Assembly: GCA_018398765.1 (NCBI GenBank)
Contig: JAHBMJ010000570.1
Span: forward strand, 1-42,686
Reading direction: 5' to 3'
Origin: Chromera velia
Lineage: Eukaryota > Sar > Chromeraceae
DNA: 42,686 nucleotides
Under the pieces are notes generated by a model. The model did not search any database. It was not told where the DNA came from and was given only the letters and a program-made list of their open reading frames with translations. Each line of letters begins with the position of its first letter. Position 1 is the first letter of the stretch. Positions 22,018 through 33,917 of the stretch are shown here, piece after piece. The translations under genes were made by a program, and so were the position numbers.

Positions 22018-22135
22018 TTATTTGGGGGTCAAATACCAAATTTAGGTATATTATAAGGTATTTATCTAAGTATTTATAATATTTTAATAATAATCAATTC
22101 CTGAAGAGTAACTTCAAGAGTTCAGGGCCAACTCG

Positions 22136-22169
22136 CCCTATAAAACTTTTAGTAAATATGACTAAATAT
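22136..22169 (+). repeat. Left copy of a 34-bp AT-rich inverted repeat
   Basis: This begins CCCTATAAAACTTTTAGTAA. It matches the reverse complement of 24949-24982 at 33 of 34 positions. The pair bounds about 2.85 kb that includes the GC-richer island at 22600-24500. No target duplication is found next to the tips. Confidence 0.7.
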
Positions 22170-22559
22170 TATAAAATATTACAAAAAATTTATATTTTAG
22201 TCATATTTTACTTTTTTTTTATGAGTTTATATTTTTTTCTATATATTGTACACGGACAAACAAAAAATGCTACACAAGTCTACAAACACTCACAAGTTGA
22301 ATGAACTGACTCCCATTCATTCAATCAATATATTTTACGAGAAAAAAAATGATGAAAAAAAACTAGTGAATAGTCATATTTTAGTCATATTTTTTTTTCT
22401 AGTGAATTTTATCATTAATTTCCCTCATATTTAGTCACATTTTATCATATTTTAAAAACCATTTTTTTATGAAAGAATTATAAGTTTTAGGACGTTTCTG
22501 GGGCAATTTACGAAGACTGGAACTTTTAATTCATCTAGCGCACCGACTTAGAGCATGTA

Positions 22560-24198
22560 AAATAAAATATTGAGTAAATAATATCATTTTTATGAAATTC
22601 TATCTTATTTTGACCATGATAATGAGGAGGGGGATGACCTTTTCGCCCCCCCCAATGGTTGCCAGTGGGCCAACCTTTCTCGGAGTGGTACCTTCCGTCC
22701 CCCCTCTCATCCTGAACGTCTTCCATTTCGGCATCCTCTTCCTGCACTCTCCCCCTCCTGCCTGTAGCAGCGGCTCCAGCAGCGGCCGCCCTAGCAGTGG
22801 CCTCTTCAGCGGCCCTTCATGCCTCTTCTTCCGCGTATCCGATTAATTCTGTTATTCAAAGAGGTCGTAAAGTGATGGAGGAACGTGACTGAGACAGTGA
22901 CTCTCTCCCCGGCCTTGTTGGTGACTGTGTGCTTGGATAAATCACCGAAGACAACTTCTAGGGCCTCGTTGAGGGGACTGATCGTCTTGTGTGTTTTCTC
23001 CACACCTGCGTCTGTAGGCTTTACCTTGGCCCACCTGCAAAGAGAAAAAAAAATGAAGGTACAAACCTGGCCAACCTATATAGACAAACAGCTGCGTCAT
23101 CAGGTAGCAAAAACAAGTAAAAAAAAGAGGGGGTGGGAGCAAACAAAGTTGGGATAGCGCAAGAGATATAGACGTGAGGAAAAAAAAAAATGGAGGCTCT
23201 GAAAACAGAAAGCTGACGTACCTGTTCTTCTACTCTTAATCGGGAAAGGTATCCTTGTACATGCAAATCAAATCTTCGATGAGCTCAGAATCAACAGAAG
23301 GGATCGGAGGTTTTTTGGGGCACTGCACTGTGCCAACCAGGTATCTCCACCCAACACTTCTCTCTTTTTTGCATTTAAATCCAAGGATGCAAAACTTTAT
23401 GCATCCATCCATCCATCCATCTATCCCTCCTCACTCGATCACTCCATCCATCAACCCATCAATCCATTCATCCATCCATCCATTCATCCATCCCTCCTCA
23501 CTCGATCACTCCATCCATCCATCCATCCATCCATCCATCCATCCATCCTCACTCGATCACTCCATCCATCAATCCATCAATCCATCTATCCATCCATCCA
23601 TCCCTCAGTCACTCCCTCACTCCATCCACCCATCCATCCATCCCTCATCACTCCATCACTCCATCCCTCCTCACTCCATCACTCCATCCATCAATCCCTC
23701 ACTCACTCCATCAATCCATCCCTCACTCACTCCATCAATTAATCCATCCCTCACTCACTCCATCGCTCCATCCATCCATCCCTCACTCACTTCATCCATC
23801 CATCGATTTATCCATCCAATGGCATCCATGCATCCATCCATCCATCTATCCATCCATCCATCCCTCAGCCACTCTCTCACTCCATCCATCCATCCATCCA
23901 TCCCTCACTCACTCCTCACTCGATCACTCCATCCATCAATCCATCCATCCATCTATCCATCCATCCATCCCTCAGCCACTCTCTCACTCCATCCATCCAT
24001 CCATCCATCCCTCACTCACTCACTTCATCCCTCCCTCACTCCATCCACTCATCCATCCCTCTTCACTCCATCATTCTATGCATGCATCCATCGATCCCTC
24101 ACTCACTCCATCCATCCATCACCTCAGTTGTGACTGACCTTTCCAAATCTCAGTTCGCACATGTTAACATCCTGGTCGATGCAGTCGCTTCTGAAGCT
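22560..24198 (-). pseudogene. Possible spliced gene remnant, family not recognised
   Basis: Three minus-strand pieces look exon-like. 24198-24139 codes [20 protein letters not shown] and ends in AAG followed by GTCAGT. About 23359-23268 codes a piece containing [20 protein letters not shown]. About 23037-22830 follows a TTTGCAG acceptor and codes TDAGVEKTHKTISPLNEA and on through VVFGDLSKHTV. The second joins the third in phase only through a GTACAA donor. The last piece soon meets a stop, while an Ala/Glu-rich frame continues to 22560 only if an in-frame TGA near 22820 is ignored. The first intron holds a large minisatellite. I cannot name the family, and the models are weak, so this may be a decayed or transposon-captured gene. 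Confidence 0.3.
23400..24125 (+). repeat. (CATC)n / CACTC minisatellite, about 0.7 kb
   Basis: The tract is made of CATC tetranucleotides, with variants CACTC, CAATC and TATC, organised into higher-order blocks such as CTCACTCGATCACTCCATCC. It is open in one frame because of its composition, giving SIHPS-type repeats; I do not regard that as a protein. It would lie in an intron of the doubtful minus-strand gene. Confidence 0.92.
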
Positions 24199-25443
24199 CT
24201 TACTAGGCGGCACAAAACAAAGAGACAGCACTATATAAAGACGATCCTACTGTCCGTTTGCCCTGTCCTGGTGGATTGACATAAAAGCACCAATACCCTA
24301 TGACACAGTTCTTTCATCTGTACGAATCTGTACGTCTGCATATATCTTTGTCTGCATGAGTGGCCTTGGATCATGCATGCCGGGGTCTTTCACTGTACAC
24401 GCTGCATAGAACGCTGCGTGCAGCGGGCCCTGATCGGCCCCGCACATTCACGGGAAGCTAGCGCCGCGCTCACGTGCGCACCCCGGTCCCGGTCGCGCGA
24501 CGGGCAGGCCCAACATATACATATATATTTCTTCATATGTTTATATGTTTGCACATATAAGGAGTATGCCATTTTCAAAAAAATCATAAAATACTCTTCT
24601 CGTTAGAGATGGTAGTTAAAAGACTCATTTGGCATCTTTTATCTAAAAATATGTTTAAAAAAATATTTTAAGTTCAGTCATATTTAGTCATAATTTAGTT
24701 ATGAAAAATTACTTAAGAAAAAAATAGTGAATGGACATTCACAAGTTGATTCACTAAAAAATTCATCGTGCTCTAAAATTTTTTTAATATTGTATACGAC
24801 CAATCTGGGTAGCTAAACGTGTTCTCTGATCAAAATTAAACCATACAAACCACTTTTCGGCTCTGCACGCTTTATAGTTCATAAAAAAAAATTATTCATA
24901 TTTTACTTATATTTGTGTCATATTTTCAAAATATTATAATATTTATTCATATTTAGTCATATTTAGTAAAAGTTTTATAGGGGACCTAAAATCGCGTGTG
25001 TTTTGTGGAAAATATTGTTGCAGAGAGCTTAGAGTTGATCATTAAAGGCCTGAAAAACCTAAAAATGCATGTAGAGTGATCACCACTAGGATCACCATTA
25101 TTACTGTATGACGAGCCTGGCACTGACCATGATTAACGGCCTATGCAATCATCTAACTACGGAGAGTGTTACAGTTTTTTATATTTTTCCCCGTATAGTT
25201 GCTTAAATAGCCTCTAAAAGCTTAAAACGGTAAGTTTAAATACCGAATACCGTTATTTATAGGGGTTAAAAACAACTGGTTATAACTGGTATGCAGTATT
25301 TAATAACTCTAAGCCTACCTAGCAGCCTACTACAGCCTACGCGTGTTTCGCAATCCTATAAGCCCTGAAAAGGGGGAGGGACTCCCTGGCTAGGCAAACA
25401 AGCCCTTATTAAACGATAACCAGGAAGAATGTTATCCAAAGTA
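24199..25443. other. GC spike then AT-rich stretch, no gene seen
   Basis: From 24400 to 24510 the DNA is very GC- and CpG-rich (GGCCC, GCGCGC words), then it drops abruptly to AT-rich sequence with TATTTAGTCATA repeats. The GC spike could be a promoter for the doubtful minus-strand gene. Nothing coding is supported. Confidence 0.55.
24949..24982 (-). repeat. Right copy of the 34-bp AT-rich inverted repeat
   Basis: This is the reverse complement of the repeat at 22136-22169 with one difference. Inward from both copies the DNA continues as runs of TATTTAGTCATA-like words, suggesting longer but decayed terminal repeats. Confidence 0.7.
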
Positions 25444-26628
25444 ATCCAAGGTAGGGCTGGGAAAAGGTTTATTGAGAAAAGGTTCAAATCTGAAAAAGTG
25501 AACCTGTTGAACCTGTTTTGAACCTGTTGAACCTGTTAAAGCTGTTTTGAACCTGTTTTGGAGGCCAGACGCGCGGCTACTGGCACAAGGCCGGCCAGGC
25601 CCGTGCCGCCCGTGGCCGATATAGATAAAATAAGGAGCCGGAGCCGCGCGTACAGCAACTGTCCCCAGCCGGTTCAATCTATTGTGTCGGACAGACGCAT
25701 GTCAACATATGTCAGCATGAAAACTTATGCTGACGGTTGCAGAAGTGAAGAAGTACACGTGACTTACCAAGTTTTCCACTTGCAAGGCCCCGTATCAAAA
25801 TGGACAGTCTCCACTGAAGGAATGAGGAAGTATAGAGTTTGTTTGACAGCAGTCTGCACGACAGTGTAATTGATAATATCTTTTTGGAGGGGCTGCTTCA
25901 GACTCGTGCCGGCAGCAGTCTCTCTGTTTGCTTCCACTTGCTTGCTTCTGGTGACACAATATTGCCAATTCACATGATCGGGTGCACTAATGAGTATTCG
26001 AAAACAGAGTTTCAATCCGATTTTGTGTGGCAAAAGGTTGGAACGAATGCAAACCTAGATATTTGGGTGCCACCCGCTGTAGCTGGGAGTGGTGGGGGCC
26101 ATGGGGGGGAGCAGGGGCCCAGGGGGGGGGGCAACAGGCCGGGCCGGGAGCAGCAGGTCAAAGAGGCGGCGGTGCATGGAGAGGGAGGGGGAAAGCGGTG
26201 GCCGCGGGGCAACCGGTAAGCAGATAAAAGAAAGAAAGAAACGTTGTGATGGTCTTATGTTGACTAAATTGTCATGATTGATATGATCATATAAATTTAA
26301 TTATGATATTTTCCAATTTTTTCAGGCTTTTTTGATTACTAATTTTCAACTATAAGCAGTGAATAACTTGAGACTAGCACCTAATGTGAGCGTCAATATT
26401 GATTTAAACTATTTAAAAACACTACTAAAGCATAGATTCTATAATAAAATGTTCTAAAAATGCATTAAAGCCTAATTTAAAGGCATAAAATAATACGAAA
26501 AAATGAGGTTTCTATTAATTAAAAGTGAACCTGTTTTTGAACCTGTTTTTGAACCTGATTCAGGTTCATTACTTCGAAGTGAACCTTGAACCTTGAACCT
26601 TGAACCTTTTCCTAGCACTAATCCAAGG
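25444..26628. mobile_element. Non-autonomous hAT-like element, 1169 bp, with perfect 8-bp target duplication
   Basis: The element occupies 25452-26620. Target duplications ATCCAAGG flank it exactly at 25444-25451 and 26621-26628. The left tip is TAGGGCTGGGAAAAGGTT. The right tip, on the minus strand, is TAGTGCTAGGAAAAGGTT, so 16 of 18 bases match. Subterminal GAACCTGTT motifs occur about five times at 25499-25560, with GAACCTG/GAACCTT units at 26526-26610, as expected of transposase-binding sites. The interior 25560-26220 is much GC-richer than the ends and holds short frames on both strands but no hAT transposase motif. There is a perfect GTCAGCAT/ATGCTGAC inverted repeat near 25711-25734. 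A minus-strand GTAAGT donor near 25770 hints at captured exon sequence. Confidence 0.85.
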
Positions 26629-28972
26629 AAACTGCAGTATGCAATCCGTACAACCATCTATAGGCAACCATGTACATAAGAAAGATGAGGAAAGAATGAA
26701 GCTTAATTGGCTAGTAGCTAGCTGCCGCCATGCATAGAATTTAAAATTGAATTCTATGTAGAATTTACCTGATTGAGTACTAGCATCATGCTAGAGTAGA
26801 TGCTGCAATAAATTTGGTTTAAATATCATCCATTATAATAAAAATTATTTAAACTATAAGCTTCATTTGTTCTATAACATTCGTTTCATGCAAATGAATT
26901 ATTTCACTAAAATCTCTGGAAATTTAACCCGGTTTCACCTGGTGTTATACATGGCATCAATACAGATTAATGCCTAGATTGATCCATCGATCATTTTTTT
27001 TTTAAATTTTATCCTTAACTTGTATAAAGAGATGCATCAACTTCATGCATCCATAATTTTTTACAACTTTTGAATTGAATTTCTTCCATTCAGTGGTTTA
27101 TTTTAGCCCCTGCCCCTCGCTCTTTGCAGCTTAATTCGGCGGCCTTTCGCTATTTCCATCCCTGCGCCCACTCACCCTTCCCCTTGGCTAGAGGTTAGGA
27201 CTCACTTGAGTTCACTCACCAGCTCTTGACAACAGGGGCTTGTCTCGATCTCTCTTTGAGAAATCACTAGAGAATCTCTTGAACAGCCAATTATGTGCGT
27301 TTCGATCCATGAGTGTGCACCTGAGGCACCCAGGATGACCCACCCAGACGCATGCTACAAAGACAGGGACTGGCAAGCAGTCGCCCGACAGGAGAACGGC
27401 TGTATATGTTGCCTTCGGATGCTTGAAGGACAGATGAGTAGAAGCTGCTTTCCGCCCTCGTCTTGTCCGGTACGCTCTGATGGAAAGTCAAGCTCTTTGT
27501 TTCTTTCACAGTGGTTCCATGGCTACCTTCTGCAACCGCTTGCAAGCGGGTGCAGTTGAGTAGGGGGATAGAGGGAGGAACTAAGAATGCACTCGTGTAA
27601 GTGGGTGAGTGAGTGGCTGATTGAGTGGGTAGTAAAGATCTAAATGAGGAAGGAAGGGCCAATGTTTTGAGGCAAACAGACAGACCAAGTAGCCGACCAG
27701 CAAAAGATGTTGTCGGCGGAAACAGCAGAAGGAGAAAGGAAAGGAAGGCTGGAAGGGAAACAGACACGCTGGTCGCAAGACGCCTCGTTTTCTCTCATTT
27801 CTTTCGGCAGAAAGCCGGGTCCGAACGTGCTTGCTTTTTCATTCCGTGCTCCACTGCCTACAGACCGGTAAGGGAGCAGATAAGCAAGCGCACCTAACCA
27901 GCGCTTGTCTTCGACACCCAGACGTGGTCTGGACTGCTGTTTGTACGTCTTTCCGGACCTCGTTTCATCCCTTGTCTTTCTGACCGCTCTCACACAGGGC
28001 AAAATGGCGCTGTAATTCCGCCAAGGTAGGGGAAGAGGAAGGAGGGAAGGTCGGATGGATGGGTGGATGGATGAAAAAGGCGAAAGAAAAATCGCGGATT
28101 CAGCTTTCTCCCATGCTGTTCTGTCCGTCTGACTCAGTCCCGTGCTGCCCTCCTCCCCCCCCTGCCCCCCTCCCCCCACACCTTCTTCTTCCCTTCTCGA
28201 ATTTTTCGACGCGCTACTTCGTGGAGGCAGACCATCCCTCCATCCCTCATCCATGATGCATAGTACATCTTTAGTCATGGCATTTGCATCTTTCTTTGTG
28301 GCATCTCATTCGATCGATCGATCGGTCATCCTTCGTATGAATGGGAAAGGCGAGAGGGAGACGGCCTGACTGAAGAAAGGGGAGCAAGAGAAGGAGACAT
28401 GGGCCGTTGTGGCTCGATCAAAGAAGAGATGATTGATGTCATCTGATTCAGGCTGTCACAGCAAATAAATCAGAACACGATTTTACGCTCATGCACACGC
28501 ACATCTTTCTTACTTTCCTTTTGCCTCAACCGGACGGAACAAAACGAAGCAGCAGTCACGAAATCATCGTGTGTGTGTTTGAGAGAGAGAGAGAGTGCTG
28601 TCGGGGCAGACTCCTGAAGACTGCACACCGCACTCGTGAAAGCCTTTAGTTTAGTATTCGGCATCTTGACTTGACTCCCAACATCTTCTCTTCTCTTCTG
28701 AATCTCTGCTCCCAGGCGTGTTTGTGGGAGAGCCTTGCAAAGACGGAAAGAAAGAAAGAGGTGCGGAAAAGGACATGCAAACACAATGAATGCCTTGCTT
28801 ATGCAACATGCACCACACAAACACGAACGAACAGCGCGTTGCCAACAATTCTCCCCCCCTCCCTCCCCATTCCCCACTTATTCATTCATCCATCCATTTA
28901 TCGATTTCTCACCCCGCATCCTGCCTGCCTGCCTGCCTGCCCCTGCATGTCCTTCCTTCCTTCCTTTCTTGG

Positions 28973-29004
<32 letters not shown>
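26629..29004. other. Stretch without a convincing gene, AT-rich then mixed
   Basis: 26629-27100 is AT-rich and includes a perfect 9-bp inverted repeat CATAGAATT / AATTCTATG near 26734. From 27100 to 28500 composition returns to normal and short frames appear on both strands. None has matching splice phases or a family I recognise. 28500-29004 probably includes the 3' untranslated region of the PP2C gene. TCCC/GTGT and CTGC repeats are scattered here. Confidence 0.5.

Positions 29005-29008
<4 letters not shown>
28976..29008 (-). repeat. (TTGA)n microsatellite that supplies the PP2C stop codon
   Basis: On the minus strand the last codons read ATG TCT GAT TGA, and the TGA at 29007-29005 is the first unit of an uninterrupted TTGA array of about seven copies. 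Confidence 0.85.
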
Positions 29009-29011
<3 letters not shown>

Positions 29012-32000
29012 GACATTCCTCTCTGCTTGTAGCTGGTCGAGTCTCGGGAGTTTTTGGCCGCTTTCACCCTGATAGGTCCCCCCCTTCCGCTTCCACTTCC
29101 CCCCCTCCCCACCCGATTCCCGTTCTGGTCATCGCCCCTGTCCCATCCCTGCACCACAACCGGAGGACCTTCCTCAGAGACGGGCCCCAGAGGAGACTCC
29201 GGGGGCATCGTCGTTGTCACACCAGGGGCCTCCAGGGGGGCACACGCCTCAACCGAGGGGGGGATCGGGACAGACGGGCAAGAGACGGCCGCACCCCCCG
29301 CCCCCTGACTCCCCCCCGCCACCGGTGCTGCAGCACTTGTGCCTGCTTCCTCCACCGTCTGCCCCTTCTTGCCTGTAGGGTACAGCCATATCAACTGCAA
29401 CCCAGAGAGAGAACAGAGGCAGCAGAATGCAACGTGAAGAGACAATGCATAAAAGAAACGGAGAAAGAGAGGGGGAAGAGGGCGAAGGAAGACGCAGAGA
29501 GAAAAAACCCGGCCTTTTTTTGCCCCTTCGCTGTCGCCCCAGTACAGACCATCGTACTCCCTGTCCGTGAAAAACTTTTTCGGCAATAGATGGAGGACGT
29601 TTTTTCTCCTCCTGTGTTCACGATTGACATATCACAGAGCCTCAGCAAAGACAACGATCTCAAGCTGAAGGCCCTACCCTCCAAAGATGGTAAAAGACTG
29701 GCCTTCTCTAAAATAATGCTAAATTCCTTCTTCTACATTCCTCTAATTTCCTTTCAATTCCCCTGCTCACACCACCCACTTGCCTCCGCCCCTCTCTCTC
29801 AGACATACATACAGACGGACAAACAGACAGGCTACATGTTTCTTCTTCTTCTCCCTCCTTTTCTTCATGAACACAACAGACAAAAAGATAGAAAGACAGA
29901 CAGACGGACAGACAGGCAGACCAACCTGCACCGTGATGTCATCCACCACGTTCTCCTCCTCCTTGATCCAGTGCATCCAGGCCTCCTGAGCGAGGGCCTC
30001 TGCGGCCTTCTGGGCCTGCACGTTCGTTCGTTCGATCAATCGATCAGTGATTGCAGTTATCATTCAATCAAGTCAAACCATTCAATCGAAAAGGGGGGTA
30101 AAACAGCGCCCAATGAAAGCAAACGGTCTCACGTCGGCCAACGATGGCAAGACAGAAACGAAAGATTTCAGCATCAAGTTCGAAAAAAAGAAAAAACGGA
30201 AAACGCACTGAGAATCCCGGCAATTTTCCCCTCCCCGCTCTTGCCATGCAGGTACCTGCACCCCCCCACCTCACCTTTCGCTGTCCCACTTTGGAGACCA
30301 GATCGATCGCCCCCTGGGATGTGATGAACTCCCACACACCGTCGGAGCACACGAGAACCAATTGGTCCTTACCCTGCTCAATTGAGTACTCTGCAGGGAG
30401 ACAGACAACGTTCGTTGATTGACTCGACTCAGCACTCAATAGCCAGAAACCCCGCCCACTCTTGGAAAAAGCTGCTGTGCTGCGAAAACTGCACGGACAG
30501 CTGTACAGACGCAAAATAGCGCCACACGCGCACACACTCACACGGCAATCTACAACATAGGGACAGACAGACGGACGGACGGACGGACCGTTGACTTCAG
30601 GTTCTGCCGTGACACCAGCCTGGGTGCCGACGGTGTCTCCGAGAGCACTGCAAAGGCACAGCACCACATCCATGGACGTTCATGAATTCACACAACCCGC
30701 CATGCACTCAAGGATGGGACTCCCGTCGCAAAACCTCTGTCTGTCTGAAACAAACAACAGAACTCAGACTTTCTATCTATGTCTCTCAGTCCAGTGGTGA
30801 ACAACGTCACCAACTCGAAAGCATCGCTAGAGACAAAGGAAGAGCAACTCAGAAAAAGAGTGAGAAGACGGTAGAGAGTCCGCTGTCCCTCAGGCGTGGT
30901 GAAAGAGAGAAGAGCCAGAAGAAAGATCACCGTGGAAGGGTGCGAGGGAGAAAAAAGGGCAGGCAGACGGGTAGGAAGCAAATCAGATGGAGAGCTGAGG
31001 AGCGAATCCAAAAGGAGGAAGACCGGATTCTCTCCGAGGAGAGGGGGTGGCAACACAGTGAGGGGGGTAGGATAAAAATGAAAGAGGAGAACAGAGAGGC
31101 CTTGGTCATGTGCGCTAACTGACCGCGACATCGCGAGGCCGGGGTACAATTTTCCCTTCAAGAACACCCGGTGAGGAATGTCGCCTTCCAACTGACGCAC
31201 TTGCCCTCCTGCATGACATACACGGAACCAAAAACAAAGAGAGGTGGGAGCGAGGCAGATGGTGTGGTCGCCGGTTTCCTTTCCTCTTTCCGTGGAGACA
31301 TTTGTTTCCTGACGGAGACCACGTACACGTCTCGACTCAGGCCAGCAGATGTGTCAGAGAGCCATGAGGAAGACCCTTTTAGAATCAGTGCGAGAAAGCC
31401 CGAAGAAAGGCCACGAGAGAATCACACGACTTCAGGGGAACCTCCCACTGGCTACCAACTATTGATTTCTTCTCTGCTTTCTTTCTCACCTGCTTTGTGG
31501 ATTCTGTTTTTTTCTGATGTACTGTTCGGTTTGTGATCTATTGTCAGGTCCTTCGCCTTCATCTTTCCTGCAGAGAGACAAAAGAGCCAACAAACACAGG
31601 AAGAAATAATCTGAGGACTGCCGGTGTCGGAAGAAGAAAGAGAAGGGAAAAAACGTGACCACAGGCAAGAAGACACAGGATGGACAAGTGAAGAAAACAA
31701 AGAGACGAGTCTGAGTAGAAGCAAATCATGTTCCCTGGACGCGTTCAGGTGGGAAGACAGGCAACGGACTACACTCAGTCAGATCCATGGCGGTAGACGC
31801 CTCGGTAAAACCACAATTTCGGATAAGAACAGGAAGAGGAGAGAGACGTCATGCATGCAATGGAGGAACGATTCGGGTCGGCCCGTCAATCGAAAGAGAC
31901 GAATGATGATGGAATGAAGGGGCCTTCAATCATCTCCCCCTCAATCGACCCGCTTCTCCTTCACACGCGGAACCCATGACGAAAATCATCAACGAAAGAC

Positions 32001-33917
32001 TAAGACAGTCAGATAAACAGACAGAAAGACAGACAGACAGACCGTTCTCGGAATAAGCGAGAACGGCCCTGGAGTCTCCCACATGGGCCGTGAAGATCTT
32101 GTTGTCCTTCTGTCTGTGAAGGACAACGCTCCCAGTGCAACCAGAAAGAGAACAGTCGAAAGCTCCGGTGGCGGCACAGTGAGCTACCATCTGATTGTGG
32201 CACTGCACTCGCAGATAGAGAATTTAATACATGTTCGCTCTTTCTCATACAGCCACACGAATATCTGGTTGCGGCACTGCACGCAGCTTGAGACAACACA
32301 AAATACAGACACACCGTCCTGTCTCTATCCTCTCTACAAGCGAGATGCTTTTTGTCTATCTGATTCCTCTTTCATTGTTCTCGCGCAGAAAAAAAAACTG
32401 GAGTAACACCGACACGGAGATGCACGATCCGCTTAGAGAGTTCTGGACACGTGTGGGGCGTCTCTCCCTTTTCCCCAGCCTCCCCCATCCCCCAATGTGC
32501 GGTCTCACTTCGCTGGTGCAAATGCTGAAAGAACCAAACTTCATTTTGCTGAATTCTTCCCACGTTATTCTCACTACAAACACTACCAGTAGCCAATGTC
32601 AAGAATACTGCCTTCAAGAAAAGGGGCACACTGCCCACTGACTGACGTCAAGAAATGCCGCGGTGAGTGCCGCCTTGGGGTCCTCTTGGAACTGTGGGTG
32701 TGTGACGATTAGCTTGGGGATCTTGTTCTGCACGAAGTGGGAGACGTCGTGCCCAAAAGGACCGTGACCGTCGAAGACACCGTACAGGCCCCAGTCGTCG
32801 ATTCTGCAGGCACGCACCCACGCACCCGCACATACATGCATGCAGCACGCACGCATGCCAACGAATCGATCATGCAGTCAATCAATGGGCATGCGGGAAG
32901 AACCCCAAAGGAATCATGCTGTCAGACAGACAGACGGGTAGAGAGGGAGGACAATCAAGTACCGAGATGGATGCAGATGTGGCCCTGTAGCAAGAAAGAG
33001 ACAGTAAGCACATCGAACGGGAGAAATGGCGGGTAGCCAGCAAAGGAGAACGGAGTCAGCCATAGTGGTTGTGGGAGTAGTAGGTCAAGACTTTCTTTTG
33101 TGGACGTCCGGGAGGGAGAGGTGCAGCTAAGCAGAGGGGAGGAAGAGGCCAGGAAATAACACAAATATTCCTTTCGAACATGCACGGATGAGGAAGACGA
33201 ACATGGAACGCAACAAGGATGCAGTCTCGAGAGGATAAGGGATGCTTAGAGTGGGACAGAGCAGACTGGACAGGTGAGAGGGCATTCATTCGTCCACCTG
33301 CAAGTTATCTATCTCTCTATGGATCAAAATGCGGACCTGAGGATGAAGAAATCGTCTTGGTTGGGAGACTCTGGCTTGAGTCCCTTCCTACAGACGAAGC
33401 CGAGACCCTGGTCAGACAGTTTGGTGTCGTCACCCAGTCGTTCCATGTCCTTTTGCTGCACAGGCAGAAAGCACAGAGAAGATGAACATGCTTGCCAAAA
33501 CTAACTAAACAGAAAGGTGCGGTCGGAACAACGGAAGCAGTCAGTACCTACATCGAAGCCTCTTTGCATCCCGACTGCCGGAGCTCCGGAGATGGACATT
33601 CGACGGTTGGCACCCCTGAACAGCGACAAAATCTGGTTCTCCCCCGCATCTGGGTCGACCATTGCCATGCCCCTCTTGTCATTGCTGTCATCGTCCTGTC
33701 GAGCAGCAGCGGAGTGACTGACGGACAGACGACGACGCCCAGCGGCAATCTTCGGAGGGTCACCGTCCCCCCCAGCCCCACCGGGAGAGCTTCCTCCCGA
33801 CTCCTTCTTTATCCCATCGTGAAGGTCTCCCCCCCCTTTTTTCGAATTATTCACGCCCATTGCAGGTTGAGACTCTTCTATGCCCTGAGCGTTTTTCTTC
33901 GACGCACAGCCTCCCAT
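29005..33917 (-). CDS. PP2C-family (PPM) Ser/Thr protein phosphatase, N-myristoylation signal, ten exons
   Basis: Exons read 33917-33552, 33455-33337, 32803-32647, 32202-32043, 31567-31490, 31208-31124, 30647-30589, 30390-30275, 30015-29926 and 29394-29005. Phases join exactly and give 539 residues. The enzyme is a Mn/Mg-dependent phosphoserine/threonine phosphatase. All metal-binding aspartates are visible: Asp156 (SPNQDDFF), Asp173 (VFDGHG), Asp358 (VCSDGVWEF) and Asp405 (VVDDITV). SGCTGSVV, HVGDSRAV, KDLTIDHKP, GLAMSRALGD and the KGLKPESPNQDD entry motif also match. The N-terminus MGGCASKK fits dual myristoylation (Gly2) and palmitoylation (Cys4), so membrane anchoring is inferred. The 120-residue leader also has two RRxS kinase sites (Ser65, Ser108). 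The C-terminal ~125 residues are low-complexity. An in-frame ATG at 33950 would hide Gly2, so I chose 33917. Confidence 0.93.

Noticed and set aside
23268-23359. Similarity of the piece with [13 protein letters not shown] to a DGAT2-like C-terminus
   Set aside because: The resemblance is only a few residues and neighbouring exon pieces do not support it.
23255-24133. A 292-codon open frame of SIHPS-type repeats on the + strand
   Set aside because: It is the translation of a CATC minisatellite. Codon content follows the repeat and there is no splice or start context.
25558-26219. Frames inside the hAT-like element as transposase
   Set aside because: No BED finger, DDE residues or hAT dimerisation motif is visible; frames are short and overlap GC-rich simple sequence.
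28735-29589. A 284-codon + strand frame across the PP2C 3' end
   Set aside because: It is antisense to the last PP2C exon and includes an AATC repeat read as Asn-Gln-Ser-Ile. Phase-perfect PP2C exons lie on the other strand.
32964-32983. A small extra PP2C exon (GCCACATCTGCATCCATCTC on the minus strand) with good splice signals
   Set aside because: Including it breaks the reading phase; joining 33337 directly to 32803 gives FFILRIDDWGLYGVFDGHG in phase.
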